A stretch of DNA of 64,000 nucleotides from contig CM074137.1 in NCBI GenBank assembly GCA_037178625.1, forward strand, positions 2,480,001-2,544,000, given 5' to 3'. This DNA comes from Skeletonema tropicum (lineage: Eukaryota; Bacillariophyta; Thalassiosirophyceae; Thalassiosirales; Thalassiosiraceae). Positions 9,519 to 18,744 of the stretch are shown here, piece by piece. Within the stretch, counting starts at the first letter, position 1. Every line of letters begins with the position of its first letter. Below the pieces are notes generated by a model. The model was not told the origin of the DNA, made no database searches, and saw nothing but the letters and a program-made list of their open reading frames with translations. The translations under genes were made by a program, and so were the position numbers.

Positions 9519-10308
9519 TCTATACTAAACCTGACGCGCGTGTGCGTGCGTGCGTGCGTGCGTGTGTGTATATCATGTCCCCGTTTGTCCGTTAGTTAGT
9601 GAGGTAGCCAAAATTTGCTGGCCAAAATTAGCATATCCGCCAATTTTGGCGAGGTTGTTTCTTCTCAATTTACACAAAGTAATACGTAGGAATTAGCTCC
9701 TAAAAGTCTATTGGCGAGGCATGTGACAGCCAGTCCCAGTGTCACATTTTGAGGTGTATGTAACACGAAGCGGATTGATTGTGTTTGGTAAAAGTGTCAC
9801 ATTCAGGGGGTTGAGTTTGGGAGTGTCACAAATAATTATTGTAACACGAAGCGGATTGATTGAGTTTGTGGTAAAAGTGTCACATTCAGGGGGTTGAGTT
9901 TGGGAGTGTCACAAATAATTATTATTATCACAGTGCACAATCGTACTTTTAGAAGTGTAGCGGATGCAGGTGCCCAGTAGAAGCGTCTTTTCTTGCAGCG
10001 GCAACGAGTTCAGGGTAGGAGCAAGAATAGATTGGACGGTGGGTACAAGCAACATAAGCATTCATGAGAAGTGGCTTCTTGAGGTGCAGCTTCTTCTTTG
10101 GCAGGAGCGAGTGGTAAGCATGTGAGAACATGAACAGCCAAACCACAAGAGCTGCACGCAAACGAAAGGCAGATAAGTAAATTAGAATGAGGCAATTCTC
10201 ATACTACTGTACAGCAGAGAATAATTATAATACCATGTTACATGTGTAACTAAATATTACATACTGACGCGAAGCGCTAGCCGCGCTTGCGCGGCTAGTT
10301 CTGTAAAT
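9519..10308. repeat. tandem segmental duplication, unit B
   Basis: Second copy of the 8300-9518 unit, without the 358 bp insertion. It starts at a CTATACTAAACCTGACGCGCG-like junction and ends at GCGCTTGCGCGGCTAG. It contains two adjacent copies of the GAAGCGGATTGATTG subrepeat (9768-9835 and 9845-9918). The last ~40 bases form a GC-rich hairpin made of GCGCAAGC/GCTTGCGC-type arms. Confidence 0.85.
9949..10161 (-). CDS. possible gene fragment in repeat unit B (70 aa)
   Basis: Near-identical copy of the frame at 9165-9377, with one Arg for Gly change at the start and one His for Tyr change. Its status is equally uncertain: it is kept open in both units, but the units themselves are almost identical. 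Confidence 0.25.
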   Translation of the reverse strand: MRAALVVWLFMFSHAYHSLLPKKKLHLKKPLLMNAYVACTHRPIYSCSYPELVAAARKDASTGHLHPLHF

Positions 10309-10322
10309 CATTTACCTAAAAT

Positions 10323-10847
10323 AAAGGCCGTGCGCGTCGATTTTTTGGAACCGGAGCCTTTCCCGCAATTTTTTTGTTAGTGAAATGCTCTAGCTTTGGG
10401 CCATGGTGGCCAAAATTAAGTTTCAGGGAAGTGGTTTACATGCTTGTCCCGAGATACTATCCCTTAGGTGACTATTATGAGAGTATATATACTGAGGGGC
10501 AGGTGGTGAAGCCTTATATTTTCGTCGAGATATGCATTTGAAGGTGCTCTCTAGCTTGGTACTAGCTTTGATGGCTGATGGCCTGCCAAATTTGTGCAGC
10601 AAAAAGCTAGTGGACTCTCACATGCATTTCTCAGCGGAGCATTGGAATTATTTTACAGCCAACACATGTATAGAACCCCCATTATGGTCGACAAAAGGAT
10701 GGTGATACTGGAAAAGCATATTCGGCAACTCCCCAAAATATAATTTTGGCCATTGTGGCCCAAAGCTAGAGCATTTCACTAACAAAAAAAATTGAAAAAA
10801 GGCTCCGGTTCCAAAAAACGAAGATTTTGGCGCGGCGCACGGCCTTT
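10323..10847. mobile_element. long-TIR MITE (525 bp)
   Basis: Inverted arms of ~110 bp begin AAAGGCCGTGCGC on both ends. They continue through GGAACCGGAGCCTTT, TTGTTAGTGAAATGCTCTAG and CTTTGGGCCA...TGGCCAAAATTA. The unique centre (~10430-10735) has no coding capacity. The dinucleotide AT lies just outside both ends, so a very short target duplication is possible. The element abuts the end of the tandem duplication, and GGCTAG-type sequence continues outside on both sides, so a larger composite of about 10270-10890 is possible. Confidence 0.8.
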
Positions 10848-11214
10848 ATAATGACTAGCCTCGCTGACGCTCGTCTAGCCGCTGCGCGGGTTTTCTAAAT
10901 AAGAGAGGAGGCACCGGCTATCTACTACGATATTGATTGTGTCTACTTATATACATAGCAGTATTCAAATAGTACGTTATGTAACACTTTAATAATTATG
11001 TAATAAAGGTTGTACATTGCCTTCTACGAATGCTGTGTAGTGATTACTGAGACACGGTTGGGAGAATATTGATTTATGTGAGAGGGATTATCTATGAAGA
11101 GGTTTAATGTGAACGTGTGGAAACGATTGAAGACAGGTAGGAAGAAATTAGAGCGAGATGTAAATCATTTGGTGAAATAATATTCTACAGGACTGTTAGT
11201 ATGATTTGGCAGAG
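10848..11214. other. intergenic, no gene seen
   Basis: Starts with a GC-rich stretch (CTCGCTGACGCTCGTCTAGC) that belongs to the repeat complex. The rest is AT-rich with no convincing coding region. Confidence 0.4.
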
Positions 11215-11987
11215 TTAGTACCCACTCTCGGATTCCTTCTTAATGTTGGTGAAAGTGGTGATGTAATTGACGTTAGAAGTGAGAGCCTTGTTGTACAATG
11301 TAAGAGTATCATGTTCATTTCTGATATTGTTGAGGGTTTCAAGATCGACCCCAGAACTCTGTGCTAAGTTACACACAATATCAAATTTTGTTTTCCAGTT
11401 AGTCAAGGAGCAATTGACCTGTTCGATCGTGGTCTTTGCATCATCCAAATCCTCCTGTACGTTGTTGAGGATGTTGGAGACATGGATGAGGTGTGTTTGG
11501 AGATGAAGGTTGATCTCGGCAGAGGATAGGGTGGTATCACATTGCACCTCCCCTTGAGAGTAGATACCTGTGTAAGAAACGCCGTGTTCTGGGTAGAACA
11601 TTTTCTTACCTAGTATCGCAAATGTTACGGCGCTTGCTCGGTGGGGCATCTTCATTATCGGTGTCTGCATCCAGTGCTTCACGCTTCACGTTTGAGTCCG
11701 ATTTGACTTCATCGTTCTCGTAGTAGACTTGCTCGCTGACCTCGACCCTGACAATATAAATGTTTTCAAACTGACCACACTTCTTTCCTCTCTTCCATTC
11801 ACCGAATCCGAGTAGGTCCATTTGCCTCTTCCGTGTGGCTTCCCATTTTCGTTCAACTCTCCTTCATATACAATCTTTCCGTTCTCCCAAATACCCTTGC
11901 ATACTCGCCCGTCCTTATGTGTCATCTTTCCTATTCCATGCATCTCGTCAAATCTAAGCCAATCAAAGAAAGAGTCAATCGAAAATT
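11215..11987 (-). pseudogene. MORN-repeat protein, broken or mis-assembled
   Basis: Three minus-strand frames look like parts of one gene. The first (11987 to ~11800) has MORN repeats: MHGIGKMTHKDGRV, then YEGELNENGKPHGRGKWTY. The next MORN half, GFGEWKRGKKCG, is in another phase from ~11805, with no room for an intron between them, and leads to an acidic and basic tail (TDNEDAPPSKRR). A third frame (~11560-11215) is helical and Asn/Thr-rich. A GTAAGA donor near 11613 and an ACACAG acceptor could join parts two and three, but the phases do not fit. MORN repeats bind membranes or lipids. The 5' border lies inside the minisatellite at 11950-12370, whose unit includes part of this reading frame. 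Confidence 0.5.
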
Positions 11988-12370
11988 CTAAAAACGGGGG
12001 GCAAGGGGGGTGTCCCCCCTGAACAATCAAATCTAAGCCAATCAATGAAAGAGTCAATCGAAAATTCTAAAAACGGGGGGGCAAGGGGGGTGTCCCCCCT
12101 GAACAATCAAATCTAAGCCAATCAAAGAAAGAGTCAATCGAAAATTCTAAAAACGGGGGGCAAGGGGGGTGTCCCCCCCTGAACAATCAAATCTAAGCCA
12201 ATCAAAGAAAGAGTCAATCGAAAATTCTAAAAACGGGGGGGCAAGGGGGGTGTCCCCCCCTGAACAATCAAATCTAAGCCAATCAAAGAAAGAGTCAATC
12301 GAAAATTCTAAAAACGGGGGGGGCAAGGGGTCAAATCAAGCCAATCAAAGAAAGAGTCGATCGAAAATGC
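11950..12370. repeat. minisatellite, five full ~80 bp units plus a partial
   Basis: Units start at 11950, 12029, 12109, 12189 and 12270 with AAATCTAAGCCAATC and contain a G-run/C-run pair (GGGGGGTGTCCCCCC) able to form a hairpin. A truncated sixth unit lacks part of the G/C block. The array duplicates what looks like an intron-exon border of the neighbouring MORN gene (TTTTTAG followed by AATTTTCGATTGACTC on the minus strand). Confidence 0.9.
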
Positions 12371-12410
12371 CCGTGAAGGCCAAAGGACACGCCAAAGGGC
12401 CCGGACAGAA

Positions 12411-12454
12411 CGACCGACCGACCGACCGACCGACCGACCGACCGACCGACCGAA
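12411..12454. repeat. (ACCG)n microsatellite
   Basis: About ten perfect copies of the tetranucleotide ACCG just upstream of the 2OG-oxygenase/DOMON gene. Confidence 0.9.
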
Positions 12455-12665
12455 CGACTTAGCTCCTCTCATTATTTAGATTTTGGTCACTTTTTGGGAA
12501 AGACGACGTCTCTCTCTCTCGTGAATGAAAAATCAACTTCAACCAACTCTCTGTATCCAAGATAGATCCAAGCCAGGAGAAGAAGAGGTAGCTCCACCAA
12601 TCATCTATTTATTATTTTTCCAAATTTACAGTTGCTCACAACCTCACAGTCCTTGCTGAAGCATA

Positions 12666-14933
12666 ATGATAATGACACCTCAACTCCTTTTGCGACTCCT
12701 CGCATGTGCCTCCGTTGTATCGGCAGCGGCAGCTTCTTCGTCGACTTCAAGCAACACAGCAGCGGCACATGCTATTACCAAGAGCCCCCAAAGGATTACC
12801 TACACCAGCCTCTCATCAATCAATGATGACAACGATCTTCTACTCGATGCACTCACCAAGGATGGCTACGTTTCATTCACTGATATCACCTCAAATGTTG
12901 GCCACCGATTCCGTGAGATGAAAAATGATCTCATGTCCAACTTGCATGCATGCATGGTGGACATCGGAGATGATGTCCCTTCGCAACATCTCGACGATGG
13001 GACGGTACGTAAATCATTTGCCACAACCTCCCTACCATCCAACAATGAAAAGAAGGCTCAACAGCAACCCATTCATATTCTGGATGAATTCCTTGCAAGC
13101 AATCCTCACCAGTCATCTGCCTGTCATGCATTCCAAGAACATCTCACCGCATTTCGTTCTACAATCGGCGAAGCTACACGCCTTTTTGCTGCACGTCTCT
13201 CAGTTGAGTTGGGATTATCTTTGCCTCATCCTCTCTTAATGTCTAGTAATGATGAGAGTGGCAATAACTACGATGATGTTGAATCTGTAGTGATGGGCGG
13301 TGAACAGCTCGAGCATTTCCATTCTTACCAAAAGGGCGACAATGAGAAGGAAGGAGACGACCACGATACGACTATTGATCTTCACACCGATCAAGGCTTA
13401 TTCATTGCATTCACACCAGGAATGCTTGTTGATTACTCGAGCAAGCAATCATTGGAGCTCTCTAATGGATTCTACGTCCTAGATTCCACCACTGGGGAGA
13501 TTGTAATGTTGGAGTTTACTGAAGACGATGACTTAGTTTTTATGTTGGGAGATTCAGTGCACCATATCATTAATGCTCAGCTCGGAGACGCAGATGGGAA
13601 AAAGGCCCTTCGTGCTACTCCACATGCCCTCTCTCTATCTACTCAGCAGCCGCGAGTATGGTATGGAAGGATGGTCTTGCCCCCAAATGATGCTTACCTC
13701 CCAGAGGCTCCTACTACTACCTTCGGCCAGCTACGTCAAGCCTTAGTTGAGCCAAGCTCCAAAGGAGAAAGTATTCCCATTGGAATCGGATGCTCCTCAA
13801 ACTCAATGACTGTCATAAATACATCTAGGTTCCTCTCAGACGGAGGTGGAGGAAATGGTGTTGCTGCCAACCTGTGCGCAGATGATGAAATGTTTTGCTG
13901 GTTCCGCTGCATGGCCCTGACTGAAGAGACGGCGACTTGTGGCGATCGCAACTTAGGTTTGCAATGTGTAGATCCTCGCGAGCTGGTAGTAGAAGATGGA
14001 AAAGGTCATGGAGATTACTTCCCAGGTAAGGATATTCAGAAAAAGTTTGTCACATCAACATGATCTACAACCAACTTGCCTAACTTCTCTCCTTCCTCTC
14101 TCTTGTCATTCATAGCTTGCACCAATAACACGCACATTACTCATCCCATCACGCCCTACCCTCAAATCGACCAACAAGATGAAGAAACATGCACCGCTGA
14201 CCTATGGACTGAGTTCAATAATCAAGACGAATATGATCATGTGATCTCTTTGAAGCCCGATCCCACAAAGCCAGGCCCAGATACGAACCTTTTTTGGTCC
14301 ATTGTCGAGAGTGAAGATGGTCAGAAGAAGCTCAAAGCTCGTCTTACGTTCAACGATGTGTTCGGGTGGTTATCCTTTGGCTTTGCCAACGAATTTGATA
14401 CCGTGCACAATGGTATGAACGGGGGAAAAGTTTTGCTAATGAAACCTGGAGGAAACTACTCTCCAGTAACAGGATTGGACCTCTCGATTGGCCCCAATAT
14501 CGCTGCCTACGTAATCGATGACAAGGATTCTGCCTTTCGTCACTGGGTTGGAACGGAATTGGCAGCTGAAGGGGCAAACCACGAACATACTGACTGCTTC
14601 ACCGCTCTAACATTCGAAAGTGATAGTATTAGCGGGCAGATGTTCAATTTGGAAGGGACAGATGAGATGATTTGGGCTGGCAACTCCAATGACTACTACG
14701 TGGGATACCACAGTCGTAACAGCAGGGCTCGTCTGACGATCGATTGGAACACTGGCGAGGTCGAATTTTTCAGTTCCAAGCCAGCTTGGGAAACTGAGGT
14801 TGATGCTGCTGGCGAGGATGCCCTTGGGTCTGCTCCTACCAAGTTGGAAGATGACGACAGCTCTAGCTCCACCTTTACCTTTGGTGCCCTCAGCGGTCTC
14901 GCTGTTATTATCGTCTCTATCATGATGCTTTGA
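12666..14933 (+). CDS. secreted 2OG-Fe(II) oxygenase-like/DOMON fusion, type I membrane (725 aa)
   Basis: Two exons, 12666-14025 and 14116-14933; the 90 bp intron has a GTAAGG donor and CATAG acceptor and keeps phase. A signal peptide (residues 1-~21) precedes a domain that opens like isopenicillin N synthase-type dioxygenases (LLLDALTKDGYVSF). It carries a plausible iron triad: H240 and D242 in DLHTDQGLF, and H320 in LRATPHAL, with R316 nearby. A cysteine-rich linker (CADDEMFCWFRC ... CGDRNLGLQC) follows. Exon 2 encodes a DOMON-like domain (~475-690: LKARLTFNDVFGWLSFGFAN, AYVIDDKDSAF, DYYVGYHSRNSRARLTIDW) and ends in a membrane span (~705-725). DOMON domains bind haem or sugar. I infer an oxidative enzyme held outside the cell or in the secretory lumen. 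The oxygenase assignment is weaker than the DOMON one. Confidence 0.75.
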
Positions 14934-15058
14934 GAAATCTGGTGACTGAAACGATAACGAACAAACATTTCTCTAATCCTAAGTAATTATGCACGATACA
15001 ACTACACCTTCACACTTGACTGTCTACAGCAAATAAATAGTGCCAAAACTACGGCAGC

Positions 15059-16366
15059 TCAGACGTTGCTGTCTGTTTCTTTGATTTCTTCAACCTGCTG
15101 CTTGGGCTTACTTGGGCTTGAGGCCGTGCTTTCGTCTGGATTCACTTTCTTTGAGCCAAACTTTTCACTTGACTTCGCTTTGGCTTTTCCATATGTCTCA
15201 ATTGACTTCGCTTTGATCGCACCGCACCATTCGATTGACTTCGTTTTCAGTTGAATTACACTTGGTTTACCAGGTACGACTGTTGTGACCCTATTTGATA
15301 CCTTTTTTAGTCGCAAGGCTCCAGAGGCGAACAAGACCCAACCTAATACGAAGAGGACTACAACAAAAATGAAAAATTTAGCTACGCCACTCATCTTTTG
15401 AGCAGACGCACTTTCACTTCCACTTTCAGTCTTGCTTTCAGTTCCACTCTTCTTTTCAATTTCTTTAGTTGATACAATAGGTGTCACTTCAACTGTTTCC
15501 GGAATCTCGAAGGATTTTGGTGCATCGCCCAGTGCACAAGAAAAGCTTCCTGCCTCTAGCAGTATCCAAGAATCAAGCTTACCATCGACCACATCACCAA
15601 TGGCAAACTTGATGATATTCCATCCTGGATTGGCTTCTCCTGTCGCAGTCAACTTGGTTGTGAAACCATCTGCACCTACAGCAGGATAGACGCTGGTAGA
15701 GTTCTTTGACTTGTTGCTCACAAAGTATTGTGTGTTACGTTTTTCATTCACATCTTCGATGGAAACTTCAACTACACCCCCATTCTCATCTGGAACAAGA
15801 GCAATGTTTTTGCCATTGAGAAAGAATCCAAGAACATCAGGGTGTGATCCTCGGTTGAGCTTGTCCTTATCTACAACATCTTCGTCTTTCTTCTTCTTCT
15901 GTAGGTATTCTTCCGACCCGAAGACATAATCAAAGGTTACTTGTGGTGTGTAGATATCCGTGATGTTGGGACAAGAGAATTCGAACTGGATAAAGCACGG
16001 ATCAAGCACCTGTTCTCCCTGTACAAGATTGTGATCGAGGTGGATATCTCCAGTGACAATTCCAAAGTCGGTGGTAGTCTCATCCGAGTCGTTGATGTAA
16101 AAGTCTTCAGGCTTGCCTGTGCTCATGATGACACCATCGTTGGGCAGCAAGAACTGATTTGTACCCGAATGCCGTCCGGCAGAGTGTCCATCTGCAAATA
16201 GTGCAAAGCAAGAATGATCAGATGCCGCGACGTTGCGGAACTCAACTGGATCTCCGGGGTCACTGAAGTAGTTCTCAACAAGATCTTGAGCTGAGAGTCT
16301 TGAGAAGGTGATGGCATCTGCAGCGGCGGCCAAGGATGTTGCAAGCAGTGCCAATGATAGATTCAT
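15059..16366 (-). CDS. choice-of-anchor L domain membrane protein with basic tail (435 aa)
   Basis: Signal peptide (1-~18) and a choice-of-anchor L domain (~20-280: DYVFGSEEYLQKK, DVLGFFLNGKNIALVPDE, the EDVNEKRN region, ADGFTTKLTATG, NPGWNIIKFAIGD, DSWILLEAGSF). A short acidic/Ser stalk leads to a membrane span at ~327-350 (FIFVVVLFVLGWVLFASGAL). The cytoplasmic tail of ~85 residues has imperfect repeats of the type KAKSIETYGKAKAKSSEKFG. It is clearly paralogous to 6836-8008, sharing the N-terminus SAQDLVE.YF and ASDHSCFALFA. The tail, absent from the paralogue, could bind cytoskeleton or signalling partners; that is inference. Confidence 0.85.
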   Translation of the reverse strand: MNLSLALLATSLAAAADAITFSRLSAQDLVENYFSDPGDPVEFRNVAASDHSCFALFADGHSAGRHSGTNQFLLPNDGVIMSTGKPEDFYINDSDETTTDFGIVTGDIHLDHNLVQGEQVLDPCFIQFEFSCPNITDIYTPQVTFDYVFGSEEYLQKKKKDEDVVDKDKLNRGSHPDVLGFFLNGKNIALVPDENGGVVEVSIEDVNEKRNTQYFVSNKSKNSTSVYPAVGADGFTTKLTATGEANPGWNIIKFAIGDVVDGKLDSWILLEAGSFSCALGDAPKSFEIPETVEVTPIVSTKEIEKKSGTESKTESGSESASAQKMSGVAKFFIFVVVLFVLGWVLFASGALRLKKVSNRVTTVVPGKPSVIQLKTKSIEWCGAIKAKSIETYGKAKAKSSEKFGSKKVNPDESTASSPSKPKQQVEEIKETDSNV

Positions 16367-16862
16367 GGTAGCTTTGTTGGAAGAATAAGCGGAGTGACAA
16401 GGTTTGATGTGTGTCGAAAAATCTTATGAGGAGAATGGCACCTTTTGATCTTGATCCATCACTGCATACTTGCATCAATGTTTGGTGAGCTAGAGGTGCA
16501 CATTAATCTAATTTTGTGAGAAGCAAGAAAAGAGAATTTTCGATTTCTTATCATCTCGAATCTTTTCCCAAGTGCAAATGATTAGAGTTGCGAAGAGCAA
16601 TCCATCTTCAATTCCCTCAACAGAGATAGAAAAGTGGCTGCGCCACCTCTGTTACGAGAGAGGGCCAGTAGAAGTGCAAAGGGAAGATTCTTCAAAGTAA
16701 GCAGAAACGTTTCTCCTTTACTTCTTATTCGTTACAACATAAACAAGACAAGTCTAGCTTTACTCCTCAAGACTTCATCAATACCAAATACATGCTCCTA
16801 AATCCCCCCCCTCAAAAGAAAGAGAGAATTGAATGATTCACATTCCAAGCAAATAGAATAAT
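16367..16862. other. intergenic, promoter side of the choice-of-anchor L gene
   Basis: Holds the upstream region of the gene starting at 16366 and the 3' flank of the next minus-strand gene, which ends at 16863. No coding region seen. Confidence 0.4.
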
Positions 16863-18029
16863 TTACTCGGAAAGGTTAATCTTGGCACGCTCCAACTTGG
16901 TCTTAAGGTAATAAGAGTACCCAGCCAAAAGAACGAATCCAGCACCAAACAATCCAATGAAGACAGTGGCAGTTCTGTTCTTGGAGGATCCAACCGAGTA
17001 TACATTTCCATTCTTGCGAATAATCTTGATACCCTGCATGAAGTTACATCCGCTGTTATCGGGGTAGCCAATAATTCCAGAGAGGCCAGCCTCACACTTG
17101 GCAGATGCCTCGTAGAGTTGTTCGCAACCCTCCTTAACTTGGTCTTCATCGGCTTGGTCGTTGGCGTTGTTCTGATCGACATCGGCAGGTTCCTTGCAGG
17201 ACATGCACTCGGTGCCAACCATGGTGGTGGCAGCATAGGGCATGGAAGCTCCGGAGGTGAGCTTGTAGTAGGTGGTGGCACCGTTGGTGGAGTCGGCAAA
17301 GACGGTACATTCATCATCGGTGAAAAGACCCATGCGGATGGAGGATCCATCATCCGCACAGTGGGGTCCCATGAAGTACTCCATTTGCTCACCACCGTTG
17401 TTGTTGTTGTCATCATCGTTTTGCATCTCAAATTGCTTACACTCGGCCATCTCCCGAATATCCTGCTTCTCCTCCTCCTCTTCACCCTCCTCGGCGTAGG
17501 GGTTCTTGTCCACACAGTACTCCATGCCCTTGTTCATGAAACAATCATACTGACACATCTCCTCGTTGTAGTTGTCATCCCCCCCGTCGGCACAGTTGCA
17601 CTCGTAGTTCATGGCATACTCGCAATTGTACTCTTGGTCTTGTTGGACGGATTCAAAGTAGGCATTGAGGTAGGTGTCCATGGACACGACGTAGTCACCA
17701 TATCCAGACTTGCACCCGTAGGCACTGTCGGTGGAGCACGAGTCGGCGGGGCAGAGACGGAAGCGGACAAGTGCCGTGTTGGAGACGCGGACATCGTCTT
17801 CACCGTCGGCATCTTCGTTCCATCGGGGGATGTTGTGACATCCCTGGAATTTGAGTGCGTAGTTGGCGACCCAGGTGTAGTCGATTTCTTGGTTGCCCTC
17901 GAGGAGACGGGGTTGGTCGACGCGGCGGGCGGAGGACATGAGTTTTTGACCCATTCGGGAGTGGGTGGTGATGTCCTTGGCGGTGGTGAGGCCGGTTAGG
18001 GCTGCGAGGGTGGTGAGGGTGAGCTTCAT
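16863..18029 (-). CDS. secreted Cys-rich, acidic single-pass membrane protein (388 aa)
   Basis: The start is the ATG at 18029 (MKLTLTTLAALTGLTTAKD), a good signal peptide; the frame is open further upstream but without this feature. The luminal part contains VRFRLCPADSC ... GYGDYVVSMDTYLNAYFE and many paired cysteines (CEYAMNYECNC, CQYDCFMN, CADDGSSIRMGLFTDDEC, ECMSC, CEQLYEASAKCE) with acidic and Asn runs between. A C-terminal span (ATVFIGLFGAGFVLLAGYSYYL) is followed by a short basic tail. The layout is shared with the divergently transcribed neighbour at 18745. The arrangement of signal peptide, conserved-Cys region, one span and short tail recalls diatom silica-vesicle membrane proteins such as silicanins, but I cannot claim homology. 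Function unknown. Confidence 0.85.
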   Translation of the reverse strand: MKLTLTTLAALTGLTTAKDITTHSRMGQKLMSSARRVDQPRLLEGNQEIDYTWVANYALKFQGCHNIPRWNEDADGEDDVRVSNTALVRFRLCPADSCSTDSAYGCKSGYGDYVVSMDTYLNAYFESVQQDQEYNCEYAMNYECNCADGGDDNYNEEMCQYDCFMNKGMEYCVDKNPYAEEGEEEEEKQDIREMAECKQFEMQNDDDNNNNGGEQMEYFMGPHCADDGSSIRMGLFTDDECTVFADSTNGATTYYKLTSGASMPYAATTMVGTECMSCKEPADVDQNNANDQADEDQVKEGCEQLYEASAKCEAGLSGIIGYPDNSGCNFMQGIKIIRKNGNVYSVGSSKNRTATVFIGLFGAGFVLLAGYSYYLKTKLERAKINLSE

Positions 18030-18744
18030 TTTGTTTGTTGTTGTATGATAGGTTTCGTGTGTGTGCACAACAGATGCAGTTATTATGGAAAGATGAAAGA
18101 TTGAGTTGGATCTCAACGGTGGTAGAAAACCAAAAAGCGAGCAGCCAACAATCAAGCAAGCAGGGAGCCAATGCGCAAAGCGTCAGAAAAAATGGGGTTC
18201 GTATCTTGTGAGGCCAACGCCGCCGATTCCTGTGAGTAGGATTCGGCGATTTTGGAAAGTTTCCGTTTCTGGTATATCTCGTGTGTGTCCTGTCAAATGT
18301 GCTCGTTTACGGATATAATTGCTATTATTTGGCCTTTACTGAGGTCACTCAGATTCTTTAACTGATCCGAATTCAACCCAAATCATAGGCACGTTATCCA
18401 AAAATCTTTGAAACCACAGCCTACTAATTCCTACGCTACCACCAAAGAAACTATCACTCGAAAGTTTATAATGTCAGAAATGGCAGTACTTACCGCATTG
18501 GCGTTCGCAACCTTTGATCGCCTTTTCTACTAATTCCTACGTATAATATCCACGCGTTAATTCGCCAAGTTTCTTTTCTAACGCTAGAAACGACCCTCAC
18601 CGCATTGGACCTCCCACCGAGTCGGCGAATTGAAGATCCAACGCTGTTGACTGCAGTGCTCATAATACACAATAACTTATCCATCAGTTGTGCACACTTG
18701 CATTAAACCGGAACGAAAATCAAATCAAACAAATAACTATCAAA
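18030..18744. promoter_or_regulatory. shared divergent promoter of the Cys-rich pair
   Basis: 715 bp between two head-to-head paralogues. It contains two copies of CTACTAATTCCTACG, at 18421 and 18527, about 106 bases apart. Each is followed or preceded by related text (CCGCATTGG/CCGCATTGG, CGCC), so the region itself may be a partial tandem duplication. Shared control of the pair is inferred. Confidence 0.5.

Noticed and set aside
17118..17999. 293-codon plus-strand frame opposite the Cys-rich gene
   Set aside because: Shadow of C-ending codon bias. Its Val/Gly/Leu-rich product has no motif, while the minus-strand frame has a signal peptide, ordered Cys blocks and a membrane span.
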